NCBI GenBank assembly: GCA_019456185.1
Contig: VRUH01000030.1
Span: 1-45,004 of the forward strand
Source of the DNA: Candidatus Glassbacteria bacterium
Lineage (GTDB): Bacteria; Gemmatimonadota; Glassbacteria; GWA2-58-10
Length of the DNA: 45,004 bases
Direction: 5' to 3'
Shown: one piece after another, positions 26,785 to 35,724 of the stretch
Layout of the letters: every line of letters begins with the position of its first letter
How positions within the stretch are numbered: position 1 is the stretch's first letter
Made by a program: the position numbers and the translations under genes
The notes under the pieces: model-generated
The model's database searches: none
The model's input: only the letters and a program-made list of their open reading frames with translations
Told to the model about the DNA's origin: nothing

Positions 26785-27750
26785 TCACGCCACCCGGTCT
26801 CCCGGTTCGTCCCCGGCGAAGTAGGCGTCGAGGTTATCGAGCGCCCGGAAGCCCATGGCGTCGCGGGTCTCACGCGTGGCGCTGCCGATGTGGGGCAACA
26901 GGAACGTGTTCGGCAGTTCCCTATAGGCGGGGTGGATGTCGGGTTCGTCGTTGTAGACGTCGAGCCCGGCGGCGGCCAGTTTCCCCGACCCGAGGGCGGC
27001 GATCAACGCCTCGTCGTCGACGATGCTACCGCGCGCGGCGTTGACCACGATCGCGCGATCGGGGAGCAGGGCGATCCGCTCCGCGTTCATTAGGTGGTGG
27101 GTCTCGGGCGTCGCCACGCAGTGGATGGCCAGGAAATCGCAATGGGGCAGCATGTCCTCGACCTTCTCGTGGTAGATCGCCCCGGCTTCCAGGTCGGCGG
27201 GCAGCCGGGCGACGTCGTTATAGTGGATTTCCATCTCGAAACCGCGAGCCCGGGCCGCCGTCACCCGCCCCACCCGGCCCATGCCGACGATGCCCAGCCG
27301 CTTGCCGGTAACCTGGGTGCCGACCATGAAGCCGGGACTCCAGTCCTTCCACTGGCGGGCGCGGACCAGGCGCTCGCCCTCGCTGGCGCGGCGCGCCGCG
27401 CCCAGCATCAGCAGCATGGCGATCTCGGCGGTGGCGTCGCTCAGCACCTCGGGCGTGTTGGTGACGATGATGCCCCGGGCCTTGGCCGCCTCCAGGTTCA
27501 CATGGTCGAAGCCGACCGAGAAGTTGGCGATGATTCGGACGCTGTCGGGCAGGCGCTGGATCACCGCCGGGGTAAACTTCTCCGTGTGACAGGGCATGAT
27601 GGCGTCGGCGCCGGCGGCCAACTCGATCAGGTCGTCGCTGGAATGGAGCCGGTCGTCGGGATTGAGGCGCGGTTGGTAATCACGGCGCAGGCGGTCCTCC
27701 ACCGCGTCGGGCAGCTTGCGGGTGACCAGGATCGTGGGTTTCTTGCTCAT
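26785..27750 (-). CDS. D-2-hydroxyacid dehydrogenase (glyoxylate/hydroxypyruvate reductase type)
   Basis: 321 residues. NAD(P) loop GKRLGIVGMGRVGRVTAARA, catalytic Arg in VVNAARGSIVDDEALI, Glu in GLDVYNDEP, and His in LLPHIGSATRETR. The active-site block IANFSVGFDHVNLEAAKARG is typical of GRHPR/GyaR-like enzymes. It reduces glyoxylate to glycolate or hydroxypyruvate to D-glycerate. It lies 10 nt downstream of glcG, probably as a two-gene transcript, and supplies a second route from the aminotransferase product hydroxypyruvate to glycerate. Confidence 0.87.
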   Translation of the reverse strand: MSKKPTILVTRKLPDAVEDRLRRDYQPRLNPDDRLHSSDDLIELAAGADAIMPCHTEKFTPAVIQRLPDSVRIIANFSVGFDHVNLEAAKARGIIVTNTPEVLSDATAEIAMLLMLGAARRASEGERLVRARQWKDWSPGFMVGTQVTGKRLGIVGMGRVGRVTAARARGFEMEIHYNDVARLPADLEAGAIYHEKVEDMLPHCDFLAIHCVATPETHHLMNAERIALLPDRAIVVNAARGSIVDDEALIAALGSGKLAAAGLDVYNDEPDIHPAYRELPNTFLLPHIGSATRETRDAMGFRALDNLDAYFAGDEPGDRVA

Positions 27751-27760
27751 TTCCTTAGCC

Positions 27761-28180
27761 TCACGCCGCCAGGAAGTGGTCGCGCCCGGCTTGGGCCACC
27801 TCCATGTCCTGGGGCGGCGTGCCCGAGCTCACGCCGATTCCGCCGACCACGCCGCCATCCAAGATCACGGGATAGCCGCCACCGACGATATTGAGGCGGC
27901 CCCCGCACGAGGTGTGAATGCCGAAAACCAGATTCCCCGGGATGCATGCCTCGTTGTACTCGTGGGTCGCCTTGCGTGCCGCGGCCGCCGTGAAGGCTTT
28001 GTCCTGGGCAATCGAGATGCTGGTGACCTTGCCCCCATCCATTCGCTCGAACGCAATCAGGTTGCCCGATTCATCCGTAACGGCGATGCACATGGGCACG
28101 CCGATCTCGATCGATTTCGCCCTGGCGCCCTCGAGAAGGAGGGCGGCGTCCTCCAGCGACAGGCGGTTGATCGTTTGCAT
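27761..28180 (-). CDS. glcG: GlcG/HbpS-family protein
   Basis: 139 residues covering the whole GlcG fold: SLEDAALLLEGARAKSIEIG, AVTDESGNLIAFERMDG, AFTAAAARKATHEY and a Gly-rich end GVVGGIGVSSGTPPQDMEVA. GlcG is encoded with glycolate oxidase and malate synthase in many bacteria, but its role is not settled; some relatives bind heme. Here it heads the glcG/reductase pair and is transcribed away from malate synthase across a 158-bp gap, so the two transcripts may share control. AGGGGAC is the ribosome site. Confidence 0.85.
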   Translation of the reverse strand: MQTINRLSLEDAALLLEGARAKSIEIGVPMCIAVTDESGNLIAFERMDGGKVTSISIAQDKAFTAAAARKATHEYNEACIPGNLVFGIHTSCGGRLNIVGGGYPVILDGGVVGGIGVSSGTPPQDMEVAQAGRDHFLAA

Positions 28181-28338
28181 CGCTTGTCCCCTTTTTTTGG
28201 TGTGCCTTACAGTGCGCGCGTCGGGTCAATATATCCAATGGTGTTTGCCGATTATTTCGATGGTTTTGGTAAATCCCGGCGATCGATCCCACGTTATTAG
28301 TCTCAAGCCCGAAATTTCAACCGAAGAGGCCTGAGAAA

Positions 28339-30525
28339 ATGACTGACCGCGTTCAAATCGGCGACCTGCGCGTCGCCACCATTCTCAAGGAGTTCATCGA
28401 TGGGGAGGCGGCGCCCGGGACCGGCGTGGAAGCGCCGGCCTTCTGGGCGGCACTTGAGGAAATCGTTGACGCGCTGGGCCCCGAGAACCAGGCCCTATTG
28501 GAAAAACGCGACGCGCTTCAGGCCCGAATCGATGAGTGGCATCGCCAAAGAAAAGGGCAGCCCGACGATGCCCCGGCCCATAAGCGCTTCTTGACGGAGA
28601 TCGGTTACCTGGTTCCCGAGGGCGGGGATTTCGAGATCACGACCGCCAACGTGGACCCCGAGATCGCCGAGATCGCCGGACCCCAATTGGTGGTGCCGGT
28701 GATGAACGCGCGCTTTGCACTGAACGCGGCCAATGCGCGCTGGGGCAGCCTTTACGATGCGCTGTACGGAAGCAACATGATCGCCGAGGAAGGCGGCTTG
28801 GAGAAGACTGGCGGCTACAATCCGGCGCGCGGAGCCAAGGTGGTCGCGTTCGCGGCCGACTTCCTGGATCAGGCGGCGCCCCTCGCCAAGGGCAGCCACG
28901 CGGATGCCATCCGCTATGGATTGCAGGACGCAGGCGGCGCCAAGGCGCTTTGCGTGACCCTGACGGACGGCACCCGGACCGCCCTTGCCAAGCCCGGGCA
29001 ATTCGCGGGCTACCGGGGCGAGGGGGAGATCATGTCCGTCCTCTTGCGCAACAACGGACTCCACATCGAGATCCAGATCGACCGTGACCACGCGATCGGC
29101 CGCGACCACGGCGCGGGGGTCAAGGATGTCGTCTTGGAGGCAGCCATCACCACCATCCAGGATCTCGAGGATTCGATCGCCGCGGTGGATGCCGAGGACA
29201 AGGTCCATGCCTATCGCAACTGGCTGGGGCTGATGAAGGGAGAACTGGACGCCACATTCGAGAAGGGTGGCAGCACCATGACCCGGCGCCTGAACGGGGA
29301 CCGCGAATACACCGCGCCCGATGGCCAATCCCTCACCCTGCCTGGCCGCTCGCTGATGGTGGTGCGAAACGTCGGCCATCACATGATGAGCGATGCCGTG
29401 TTGACCAAGGATGGCGAGGAAATTCCCGAGGGCATTCTCGATGCCATGGTCACCAGCCTGATCGCGCTTCACGACATCAAGAGCGAGGGTGGGCTTCGAA
29501 ACAGCCGCGCGGGAAGCATCTATATCGTCAAGCCCAAGATGCACGGCCCCGAGGAAGTGGCCTTCACGGCCGAGCTGTTCGGGCGGGTCGAGGAGGCGCT
29601 CGGCCTGGCGCGCAATACCCTGAAGATCGGCATCATGGACGAGGAACGCCGCACCACCGTCAACCTCAAGGAATGCATCCGTGCCGCGAGCGCGCGCCTG
29701 GTCTTCATCAACACGGGGTTCCTGGACCGAACCGGCGATGAGATCCACACCAGCATGGAAGCGGGCCCCATTGAGCGCAAGGAGACCATGAAGACCATGC
29801 GCTGGATCCAGGCCTACGAGGACTGGAACGTCGATATCGGCCTCGAGACCGGGCTAAAGGGCCGCGCCCAGATCGGCAAGGGCATGTGGACGAAGCCCGA
29901 CGAGATGAGGCAGATGTACGATACCAAGGAGGCCCACCCCGAAGCGGGCGCCAACACCGCCTGGGTTCCCTCGCCGACGGCCGCCACGCTTCACGCCTTG
30001 CATTATCACCGCGTCAATGTGGCGGAGCGCCAGGACGCCTTGGCATCGCGCCAGCGCGCGAGCCTCGATGAGATCATGACCGTCCCCCTTCTCGGCGGCG
30101 TCAACCTATCGCCGGACGACATCCAAAAGGAGCTCGACAACAACGCCCAGGGCATCCTGGGATACGTGGTGCGCTGGATCGATCAGGGCATCGGTTGCTC
30201 CAAGGTGCCCGACATCAACGATGTGGGCTTGATGGAGGACCGGGCCACGCTCCGCATTTCCAGCCAGCACATCGCCAACTGGCTCCATCACGGCATCTGC
30301 GACCAAGCGCAGGTGATGGAGACGCTGAAGCGCATGGCCGCAGTGGTCGATCGCCAGAACGCGGGCGATCCCGATTATCGGAACATGGCGCCCGATTTCG
30401 AGGCGAGCATTGCCTTCCAGACGGCGTGTGATCTGGTGTTCAAGGGCCGCCAGCAACCGAACGGATACACCGAGTTCGTGCTCCATGCGCGCCGCCGCCA
30501 AGTGAAGGCGGGAGCCGGCGGCTAA
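28339..30525 (+). CDS. glcB: Malate synthase G
   Basis: 728 residues, full length for the G isoform (about 720-730). Blocks: [37 protein letters not shown], catalytic region [18 protein letters not shown], and [20 protein letters not shown]. It condenses glyoxylate and acetyl-CoA to malate in the cytosol with magnesium. It is the carbon exit of the island's glyoxylate-forming enzymes. It is transcribed divergently from glcG; the start has a weak AAGAGG ribosome site. Confidence 0.95.
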   Translation: MTDRVQIGDLRVATILKEFIDGEAAPGTGVEAPAFWAALEEIVDALGPENQALLEKRDALQARIDEWHRQRKGQPDDAPAHKRFLTEIGYLVPEGGDFEITTANVDPEIAEIAGPQLVVPVMNARFALNAANARWGSLYDALYGSNMIAEEGGLEKTGGYNPARGAKVVAFAADFLDQAAPLAKGSHADAIRYGLQDAGGAKALCVTLTDGTRTALAKPGQFAGYRGEGEIMSVLLRNNGLHIEIQIDRDHAIGRDHGAGVKDVVLEAAITTIQDLEDSIAAVDAEDKVHAYRNWLGLMKGELDATFEKGGSTMTRRLNGDREYTAPDGQSLTLPGRSLMVVRNVGHHMMSDAVLTKDGEEIPEGILDAMVTSLIALHDIKSEGGLRNSRAGSIYIVKPKMHGPEEVAFTAELFGRVEEALGLARNTLKIGIMDEERRTTVNLKECIRAASARLVFINTGFLDRTGDEIHTSMEAGPIERKETMKTMRWIQAYEDWNVDIGLETGLKGRAQIGKGMWTKPDEMRQMYDTKEAHPEAGANTAWVPSPTAATLHALHYHRVNVAERQDALASRQRASLDEIMTVPLLGGVNLSPDDIQKELDNNAQGILGYVVRWIDQGIGCSKVPDINDVGLMEDRATLRISSQHIANWLHHGICDQAQVMETLKRMAAVVDRQNAGDPDYRNMAPDFEASIAFQTACDLVFKGRQQPNGYTEFVLHARRRQVKAGAGG

Positions 30526-30537
30526 GGGCGCGCCGCG

Positions 30538-31452
30538 TTATCCCTGGGCGTGCGGTTTTATAGTGGCGTAGAGCGCATCGTTGACCGGGGTGGCGATGCC
30601 CAGCTCGCGGCCCTTGCGCGAGACCGCGCCCGACAGCCAATCGACCTCGATCCGCCGCCCGGCCTCGAGGTCGCCGAGCATCGAGGATTTCATCTCGCCA
30701 GGAAGCCCATCCGCGAACGCCATAAGGCGCTCGACCACGTCCCTCGAAAGATCCACGTCGAGCGCCCGTCCGACCGCCGCCGTCTCTTCCATCACCGCGC
30801 GGAATTGGCGCCGGCCGCCCCTATCGGCCAGGATCGGGCCCACCGGTTGGCGCGCGTCGCTGGTGGTGGCGCTCAAGGCGGCCAGGAAGACGAACTTCTC
30901 CCAAATTGCGCGCTCGATATCCTCGGGGATATGGGCCTCTATGTCGGCCACGCGGCAGGCCTCGAGGAAGGCCTCGATGCGCGCCGAGCGCCGATTGTCG
31001 GTCTCGCCGAATGCCAATTTCGCCATGGTGCCGGTGTGGCGGATAAGGCCGGGCTCGGCGATGATGGCGGCGATATGGGCGGTACCACCCAACGCATGAT
31101 CCGGCCCCAATACCTCGCGCAGTGCCTCCACGCCGCCGACGCCGTTCTGGAAGTTTATTACGGCCGTGTCCTCCCCAAGCAGCGGCCGACAGGCCCTGGC
31201 GGCATCCCCGGTGTCCCACAGCTTGACCGCGAACAGGACCACGTCGACGGGTCCCACTTCGGCCGGATCGTCGGTGGCGGAAACGGGCTGGAGGCGAACA
31301 TCGCCGAGCGCGCTCTCGATCCCCAGCCCGCCTTCGCGCATCGCCTCGAGATGGCGCCCGCGGGCGAATAATGTGACGTCGTTTCCTGCATCGGCAAGGC
31401 GGGCACCGAAATAACCCCCCACTCCTCCCGCCGCCATAACTGCAATCTTCAT
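30538..31452 (-). CDS. Ketopantoate reductase family protein (PanE/ApbA-like)
   Basis: 304 residues. NADP loop MAAGGVGGYFGARLADAG, then NFQNGVGGVEAL, and in the helical half the catalytic Lys in IWEKFVFLAALSATTSDAR. The C-terminal substrate block reads SSMLGDLEAGRRIEVDWLSG. It converges with malate synthase (12 nt apart). True PanE makes pantoate, but many homologues reduce other 2-oxo acids. In this setting a side role with 2-oxo acids of the pathway is as likely as pantothenate synthesis. Confidence 0.8.
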   Translation of the reverse strand: MKIAVMAAGGVGGYFGARLADAGNDVTLFARGRHLEAMREGGLGIESALGDVRLQPVSATDDPAEVGPVDVVLFAVKLWDTGDAARACRPLLGEDTAVINFQNGVGGVEALREVLGPDHALGGTAHIAAIIAEPGLIRHTGTMAKLAFGETDNRRSARIEAFLEACRVADIEAHIPEDIERAIWEKFVFLAALSATTSDARQPVGPILADRGGRRQFRAVMEETAAVGRALDVDLSRDVVERLMAFADGLPGEMKSSMLGDLEAGRRIEVDWLSGAVSRKGRELGIATPVNDALYATIKPHAQG

Positions 31453-31729
31453 CGGTGTTCGGTCCTTGGTCGTGATCTTCGGGATGATCCTAGGGGCAAA
31501 ACACGATCACGGGAATAAGGCTTCCCCTTGGAATCATTTCGTCACCTCCATGACTGCTCCGGTTGCTTCCGGCTGGAGCGATCGCCGGGTAGGACTTGCA
31601 CCCACTGGAAAAGCGCCGCCTTACCACGGCGCACACCCAAAGCGGACGTTGGGCTTCTTTGATCCCTTCACATATATCGAAGGTTTTCTATGATTAGGAC
31701 GTCGTTGTTCACTTCAGGGGGGTGAGGCG

Positions 31730-32521
31730 ATGCTATTTCCGCGGCAAATATTATGTTTGATCGGTGTGGTGCTGCTGGGTGCCTGCCAGACCAGCGGTCC
31801 ACCCGCGTTGTCACTGGAGGAGGCCAAGAAGGTCACCGCCCAGTTCGCCGGCTCCTTCACCCCGCCCCCCAAGTCGATCGGCGGGATCCGCGAGCTCGTC
31901 CGCCAGGGGGTTCCACAGACCTGGTCCTGCGAGAGTTCCGTCGATGTCACGGAAGAGACGCTCGCCGGGATGATGGAGGGCATGCCCGACAAGCCGGGCC
32001 GTGACGGGCGGGCCAATTTCGCCGCCAGTTCGGCCTCCCGCGAGTTCCAGCGGGGCAACTTCCAGCGCGCTATCCGCTTCATGGAAATGGCCATCTTTTC
32101 GACGAGCAATCGGGAGCGCTTGATCAGGTTTGAGCGGCTTGCTCTCTTTGCGCCGGTATACAGGGTGCGAACGCCCCCGCGAGCGCGGCGTCCGTTCACC
32201 ATCCCGCCTACCGGTAATAGTGACTGGTTCAGAAAAGGATGGGCCTGGGACACGACCTCTGTGCAAAAGCCCCACGCGATCCCCGATCCCAAGGACCGGA
32301 GCCAGGAGGGCTACTACTCGATATTTCAGATCGATCACCTCGACCTCATCCTGAACAGCATGAGCCTCCAGGTGGAGATGGATAGCTTTCTGGAATCGTC
32401 GAAAACGGACGAGATAGACTGGAACGCAAATGGCAAGCGGTGGCTGCAATATACCACCAACCGTGCGAACGGGCTCCGAGACCACGAGTATCGACGCAGC
32501 AAGCTAAAGATGAGTTGCTGA
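31730..32521 (+). CDS. Putative lipoprotein of unknown function
   Basis: 263 residues. The signal has a lipobox (CLIGVVLLGAC), so Cys would be lipidated at about residue 19. The next segment (LSLEEAKKVTAQFAGSFTPP) and SREFQRGNFQRAIRFMEMAI look like TPR-like helices. After about residue 130 the sequence becomes unlike a folded domain, so an old frameshift is possible. It is the last gene before att copy 2. No family was recognised. Confidence 0.55.
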   Translation: MLFPRQILCLIGVVLLGACQTSGPPALSLEEAKKVTAQFAGSFTPPPKSIGGIRELVRQGVPQTWSCESSVDVTEETLAGMMEGMPDKPGRDGRANFAASSASREFQRGNFQRAIRFMEMAIFSTSNRERLIRFERLALFAPVYRVRTPPRARRPFTIPPTGNSDWFRKGWAWDTTSVQKPHAIPDPKDRSQEGYYSIFQIDHLDLILNSMSLQVEMDSFLESSKTDEIDWNANGKRWLQYTTNRANGLRDHEYRRSKLKMSC

Positions 32522-32594
32522 GCAAGGATGCAAAAGAGACTTATACTTACCCGGATACTTACCCAGCCAAACGGCGCGACAGCCATATAACTGC

Positions 32595-32658
32595 CTAACC
32601 CCTTGATTTAATTGGCGCGCCCGACAGGATTCGAACCTGTGACCTCTGCCTTCGGAGG
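32595..32658. repeat. attachment-site copy 2: 3' half of tRNA-Arg plus flank
   Basis: Matches the tRNA-Arg 3' end from the CCA through TTCGGAGG, then diverges. The upstream flank CTGCCTAACCCCTTGATTTA resembles the flank of the intact tRNA copy. It marks the junction between the metabolic island on the left and the defence-like island on the right. Confidence 0.87.
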
Positions 32659-33062
32659 AGTCAGGTCGAAAAAATACGTGAGGTAAATCAATGAGTTGTT
32701 TGGGCGCTGTCGCCCCAAAACCCGAACAAAAGCGAACAAAACGGAATAAAACAGGATAAGACGGACACAATTTGGGCACAGTGGAAAAGGGGTATTTAAG
32801 CCAATCAAGCTCTGCCCTGAATAAAACGGCTTGGTAAAAGGGTAGGAATATGTGCCTAATTTGTACCAGCGAGAACCCAGAATATTATCAGTCGAACATT
32901 TTTTCCATAAAACTGCTCACCAAGGTAAAGGTTGGCGCGTTGGTTTTCTCGATGTGGCTCTAGAACGTGCCATCGTGGATCGCCGTCGCATACATCTGGA
33001 GCTGCAGTCCATTCATCATAATTTGCGCGTACTGAAGCCGGAAGGTATCTGTCCGCACATAC

Positions 33063-33119
33063 ATGACCATTCCACGGAAGCGATTTCTCAGCCGCACAGA
33101 GGCAGCGGAGTGGCTCGGG
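33063..33119 (+). pseudogene. Duplicate 5' fragment of the excisionase-like gene
   Basis: 57 bp match the start of the gene at 41339 with four mismatches, encoding MTIPRKRFLSRTEAAEWLGV. After that the similarity ends and the frame has no HTH remainder. It lies 400 bp inside att copy 2, so it looks like the stump of another integrase/excisionase module once joined to that site. Confidence 0.7.
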
Positions 33120-33151
33120 GTGGGACAAGAATTAGAGATGAATTTATTGAG

Positions 33152-33412
33152 TTATTTTAACATTTCGATGAGGTGGTCGCTCAAATTAATGTATGCGGTT
33201 GCCCCGGCTCCAAGAAGCAGGACCAGAAGGCCCCAAGTCCAGCGGAAGTCTTTGCGGGTATTGCCGCTTGTTTCCTTAAGAGTATTTTCCAGTTCACCTA
33301 GGCGAGTTTCGACACCTGCCCTCCATGAATCCCCACCGCCGCCGCCATCCATGATCCGGGCGGTTCGGCCCAAGTCGAGGCTCAATATAATTTTGTGCTC
33401 CGTTTCATTCAT
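33152..33412 (-). CDS. Small membrane protein, XhlA-like layout
   Basis: 86 residues: a polar N terminus, a predicted coiled coil (GVETRLGELENTLKETSGNT), a basic-aromatic motif RKDFRWTWG, then one helix (LLVLLLGAGATAYI) and a short tail. This order is that of XhlA/holin-associated phage proteins and of small proteins common in prophage remnants. It may belong to a degraded prophage, along with the terminase scrap at 35.8 kb. The ATG at 33412 lies at the edge of a long AT-rich noncoding stretch. Confidence 0.55.
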   Translation of the reverse strand: MNETEHKIILSLDLGRTARIMDGGGGGDSWRAGVETRLGELENTLKETSGNTRKDFRWTWGLLVLLLGAGATAYINLSDHLIEMLK

Positions 33413-34405
33413 TAACTATGTGTAGCACGAAATACAGTATATTGATGTTTTTTCGTGGCAACACACTACATTTTGTACGTAAGCAGAATTTATACCTTAT
33501 GTTAGACACTGTCAATACGAAAATATCTCACTCGATTACTCCGCCATGAAACGCAAACTACATAATGTGCCAATGCACTTAGTTGTTACATTATGTGGGA
33601 TTAACCATATGTTAACCTATTAGGGTTTCAAAATGATTAACGTATCTAGGGGTGTTTGCAACCTCTTGAAAAATAATATTTTTTTGATGTTCACAAAGCA
33701 TAAAAAAAAGCACCTACTACTCTCTTTTATTAGTAGATGCTTTTGGCTTAATCCTAAGAATCTATATGAGACATAAAATTGTTAATGTCAACCGTCTGAC
33801 GTCATTATGGGGGCCAATCCCATGATAGACCTTAAAGTACCATAGAAGATGTCGTAAAACTAGGCAATTCCGTAGCATTTAGCCTAGAGTGCTAGTTACG
33901 CCAGTTTAAAGGTAAATGCAATACTGCATGCAATTATGCATTGTGTTTAACACACTGCATTTATACATGCAATATTGCTATTTTCGGTTTGCGATTGACC
34001 TATAACGAAATCTGAGGTTTGTCGAATTGCCTGTCCAATGCCTTCACGCCCTGACATACGCAAGCCAGGTCGAAAAGGAATAATTACCTAATATACCCGC
34101 TAACTCCCAGAAATCCTGGCAATTCAGCCATCCCACACGTGAGAAGAAGGAATGGTGAACTCGGGCGTTTAATACCCCAACAAACCCCCAACGAATTAAG
34201 TTCATACCCCCTTCAAATCTTCCTCATGAACTGGCTATCTCAGAGTAAGACCGCTTTCCTACACCAAGCCGACGTTGGAACCCGAATGTCGGCTTGCCTT
34301 CGAGTTGCGTCAGCTTGACCTCTGATTGCAGACTCACCATGGAGGGGGTGCCGACCGCCGGAGTTGACCCAACCTGGAGAGCGCCAGGATAAGCGTCGCG
34401 GATTG
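33413..34405. other. AT-rich noncoding region with hairpins
   Basis: About 1 kb with no convincing gene and much lower GC than the flanks (33.4-34.1 kb especially). It holds an inverted repeat ACATAATGT/ACATTATGT near 33560-33598, the hairpin terminator at 33706-33744, and a cluster of TGCAATA/ATGCA repeats around 33915-33977 able to form several alternative stems. The last 300 bp (34.1-34.4 kb) are of ordinary composition with nothing recognisable. A non-coding RNA is possible but unproven. Confidence 0.45.
33706..33744. terminator. Bidirectional hairpin terminator
   Basis: Arms AAAAGCACCTACTA (33706-33719) and TAGTAGATGCTTTT (33731-33744) pair along 14 bp with one G-U/A-C position and an 11-nt loop. 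A-tract on one side and T-tract on the other would allow termination from both directions. It implies a transcript in this otherwise geneless region. Confidence 0.65.
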
Positions 34406-35089
34406 CTATAGTCTGGAAACCAGCTCATACATTTTATGTCGATACGCGATCAGCTGCCCGTTAACCCGCAGGAGATCCTCCGTCAGTGCATCATACTCAG
34501 GAAAGCTTTTCTGCACCTCTTGCGGCGATAGATCAATATGTCCCTCAGTATCTAGGGCTCGCTCATTCCATCTCCTAAACCGCGCTTGCCATTTAGTCAG
34601 GTGCGGCCGAATGCCGCCATTCAGGACGTCAATCGAAAGGCGAATGATCCTCTCGGTGTGCTTTCGCCTGAATTTTGAGACTGGCACATCCTTGATGAGT
34701 TCTCGAGTAACTGAGAAGAAACTGTACCATGAATCGTAGACCTCCGAGATGACGTCATCGTCGAGTTCAATTGTCAGACCGATCTTCCTGGTACTCAGCT
34801 CAACCCAGATTTTGTAAGCGATTTGCCGGTCAGTATCATTTGGCCGCAACGTAACCGTTTGGTCACCGAAACCCAATTTCGCCTCATCGATCTCGAAAGT
34901 CGTCCAATTACCGCCCCGGAACCAGATGATGATGCGCACGGTGGAAAAAAGCAGAATGAGCCCAACCCCTATCCAGACGAGGAAGGAATCCACGGCCAAG
35001 AATGCGTTTAGATCGCCGTCTAGGATGAACGTGAAAATCTCGTCCCCGGAAAGTTGCTTAGGCGGCAGCTGTGTTGGCTCCGTCGCCAT
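34406..35089 (-). CDS. Membrane-anchored partner of the TIR-like protein, unknown family
   Basis: 227 residues from the ATG at 35089 (a GTG 6 nt upstream is an alternative). An N-terminal hydrophobic segment (about 31-56, VDSFLVWIGVGLILLFSTVR) is followed by a soluble domain with LRPNDTDRQIAYKIWVELST, DVISEVYDSWYSFFSVTREL and RPHLTKWQARFRRW. I recognise no catalytic motif. The start codon overlaps the TIR gene stop (TGATG), so the two are translationally coupled and presumably act together. In defence systems a TIR enzyme makes a nucleotide signal and a partner responds; a membrane-bound effector fits, but that is inference. Confidence 0.75.
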   Translation of the reverse strand: MATEPTQLPPKQLSGDEIFTFILDGDLNAFLAVDSFLVWIGVGLILLFSTVRIIIWFRGGNWTTFEIDEAKLGFGDQTVTLRPNDTDRQIAYKIWVELSTRKIGLTIELDDDVISEVYDSWYSFFSVTRELIKDVPVSKFRRKHTERIIRLSIDVLNGGIRPHLTKWQARFRRWNERALDTEGHIDLSPQEVQKSFPEYDALTEDLLRVNGQLIAYRHKMYELVSRL

Positions 35090-35643
35090 CAACACTGACG
35101 GTTGTTAGAAAACCGCTCCACGGAGTTTCGAATCCACTTTGCGGCACTCGTCCGCCGCTGATACGCTGCGTCAATAGCGTCGAAAAGGCCGTCTTCAGTC
35201 TGCGGGTAGCCCATTACTCTAGCAAAGCAATCGCGCCCCGCAGCCTTGTCGGCCTCACTAAGAAGGTTGTCGTTGAGACGCTTCGGATAGGATCCGTCGT
35301 TCGAGGGATAGCTCGGCAGCTTGATCCCAAGCAGCCCATTCGGTGTTGTCTTTTCTCCGTGCCTGAGGGACGCTTGAAGTTCCCAATCGACATACCGACG
35401 TGCCCATGTGCATTTGCCCAACATGACCAAAGTAACTGTCGAATCGCTGAGGTACAGCTCCCGAATGCGGCGCATTACATAGTCGGTATCGGTGCTGTCG
35501 ATAATGTCCTGACTCATCTCCTGACCAAGACCACGGGCAATTAAGACGTCCCCCTGGTGGTCAAAGTCCTGGACAAATTCATTTACTTCATCCTGGTCGG
35601 CGTGGTGGTAAGAGATAAAGCACTTCCTTCGAACAATCGCCAT
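35089..35643 (-). CDS. TIR-like (MTH538/DUF1863) domain protein
   Basis: 184 residues. The start RRKCFISYHHADQDEVNEFV is the first strand and helix of the DUF1863 TIR-like fold; the later block TVTLVMLGKCTWARRYVDWE carries the conserved Trp-Glu that corresponds to the catalytic Glu region of TIR NADases. ThsB of Thoeris belongs to this broad group. The family cleaves NAD or makes cyclic ADP-ribose-type signals after phage sensing. The neighbour is not a ThsA (no SIR2 or Macro domain is visible), so this is not a classical Thoeris pair. An AGGGGG ribosome site and a good promoter with an operator precede it. Confidence 0.8.
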   Translation of the reverse strand: MAIVRRKCFISYHHADQDEVNEFVQDFDHQGDVLIARGLGQEMSQDIIDSTDTDYVMRRIRELYLSDSTVTLVMLGKCTWARRYVDWELQASLRHGEKTTPNGLLGIKLPSYPSNDGSYPKRLNDNLLSEADKAAGRDCFARVMGYPQTEDGLFDAIDAAYQRRTSAAKWIRNSVERFSNNRQC

Positions 35644-35672
35644 CGATCCAACCCCCTCGTATGACGCCCAAA

Positions 35673-35693
35673 CCTATCGGTAGTTCCGATGGG
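35673..35693 (-). promoter_or_regulatory. Inverted repeat at the TIR-operon transcription start
   Basis: CCTATCGG (35673-35680) and CCGATGGG (35686-35693) pair at 7 of 8 positions around a 5-nt spacer. It begins directly after the -10 box and covers the expected start point, a classic repressor site; it could also form a small leader hairpin. Confidence 0.5.
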
Positions 35694-35722
35694 ATAATAT
35701 CTACCACTTATTCAATTTACAA
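35694..35722 (-). promoter_or_regulatory. Sigma-70-type promoter of the TIR/membrane-protein operon
   Basis: On the minus strand TTGTAA (35722-35717) and TATTAT (35699-35694) are separated by exactly 17 bp, matching the consensus at 4 of 6 and 5 of 6 positions. It lies about 50 bp upstream of the TIR start codon. Confidence 0.6.
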
Positions 35723-35724
35723 GA

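Noticed and set aside
31575-31665. Segment with VGLAPTGKAPPYHGAHPK-like reading, resembling a frequently repeated alphaproteobacterial sequence and superficially a tRNA T-arm
   Set aside because: No cloverleaf can be built and there is no second copy in the window; a dispersed repeat is possible but not shown.
33413-34405. CRISPR array or retron in the AT-rich repeat region
   Set aside because: Repeats are short, irregular and without spacers of uniform size; no cas gene or reverse transcriptase is in the window.
34406-35643. Classical Thoeris (ThsA/ThsB) assignment
   Set aside because: The TIR protein fits the broad ThsB group, but the partner shows no SIR2, Macro or STALD feature that I can recognise.
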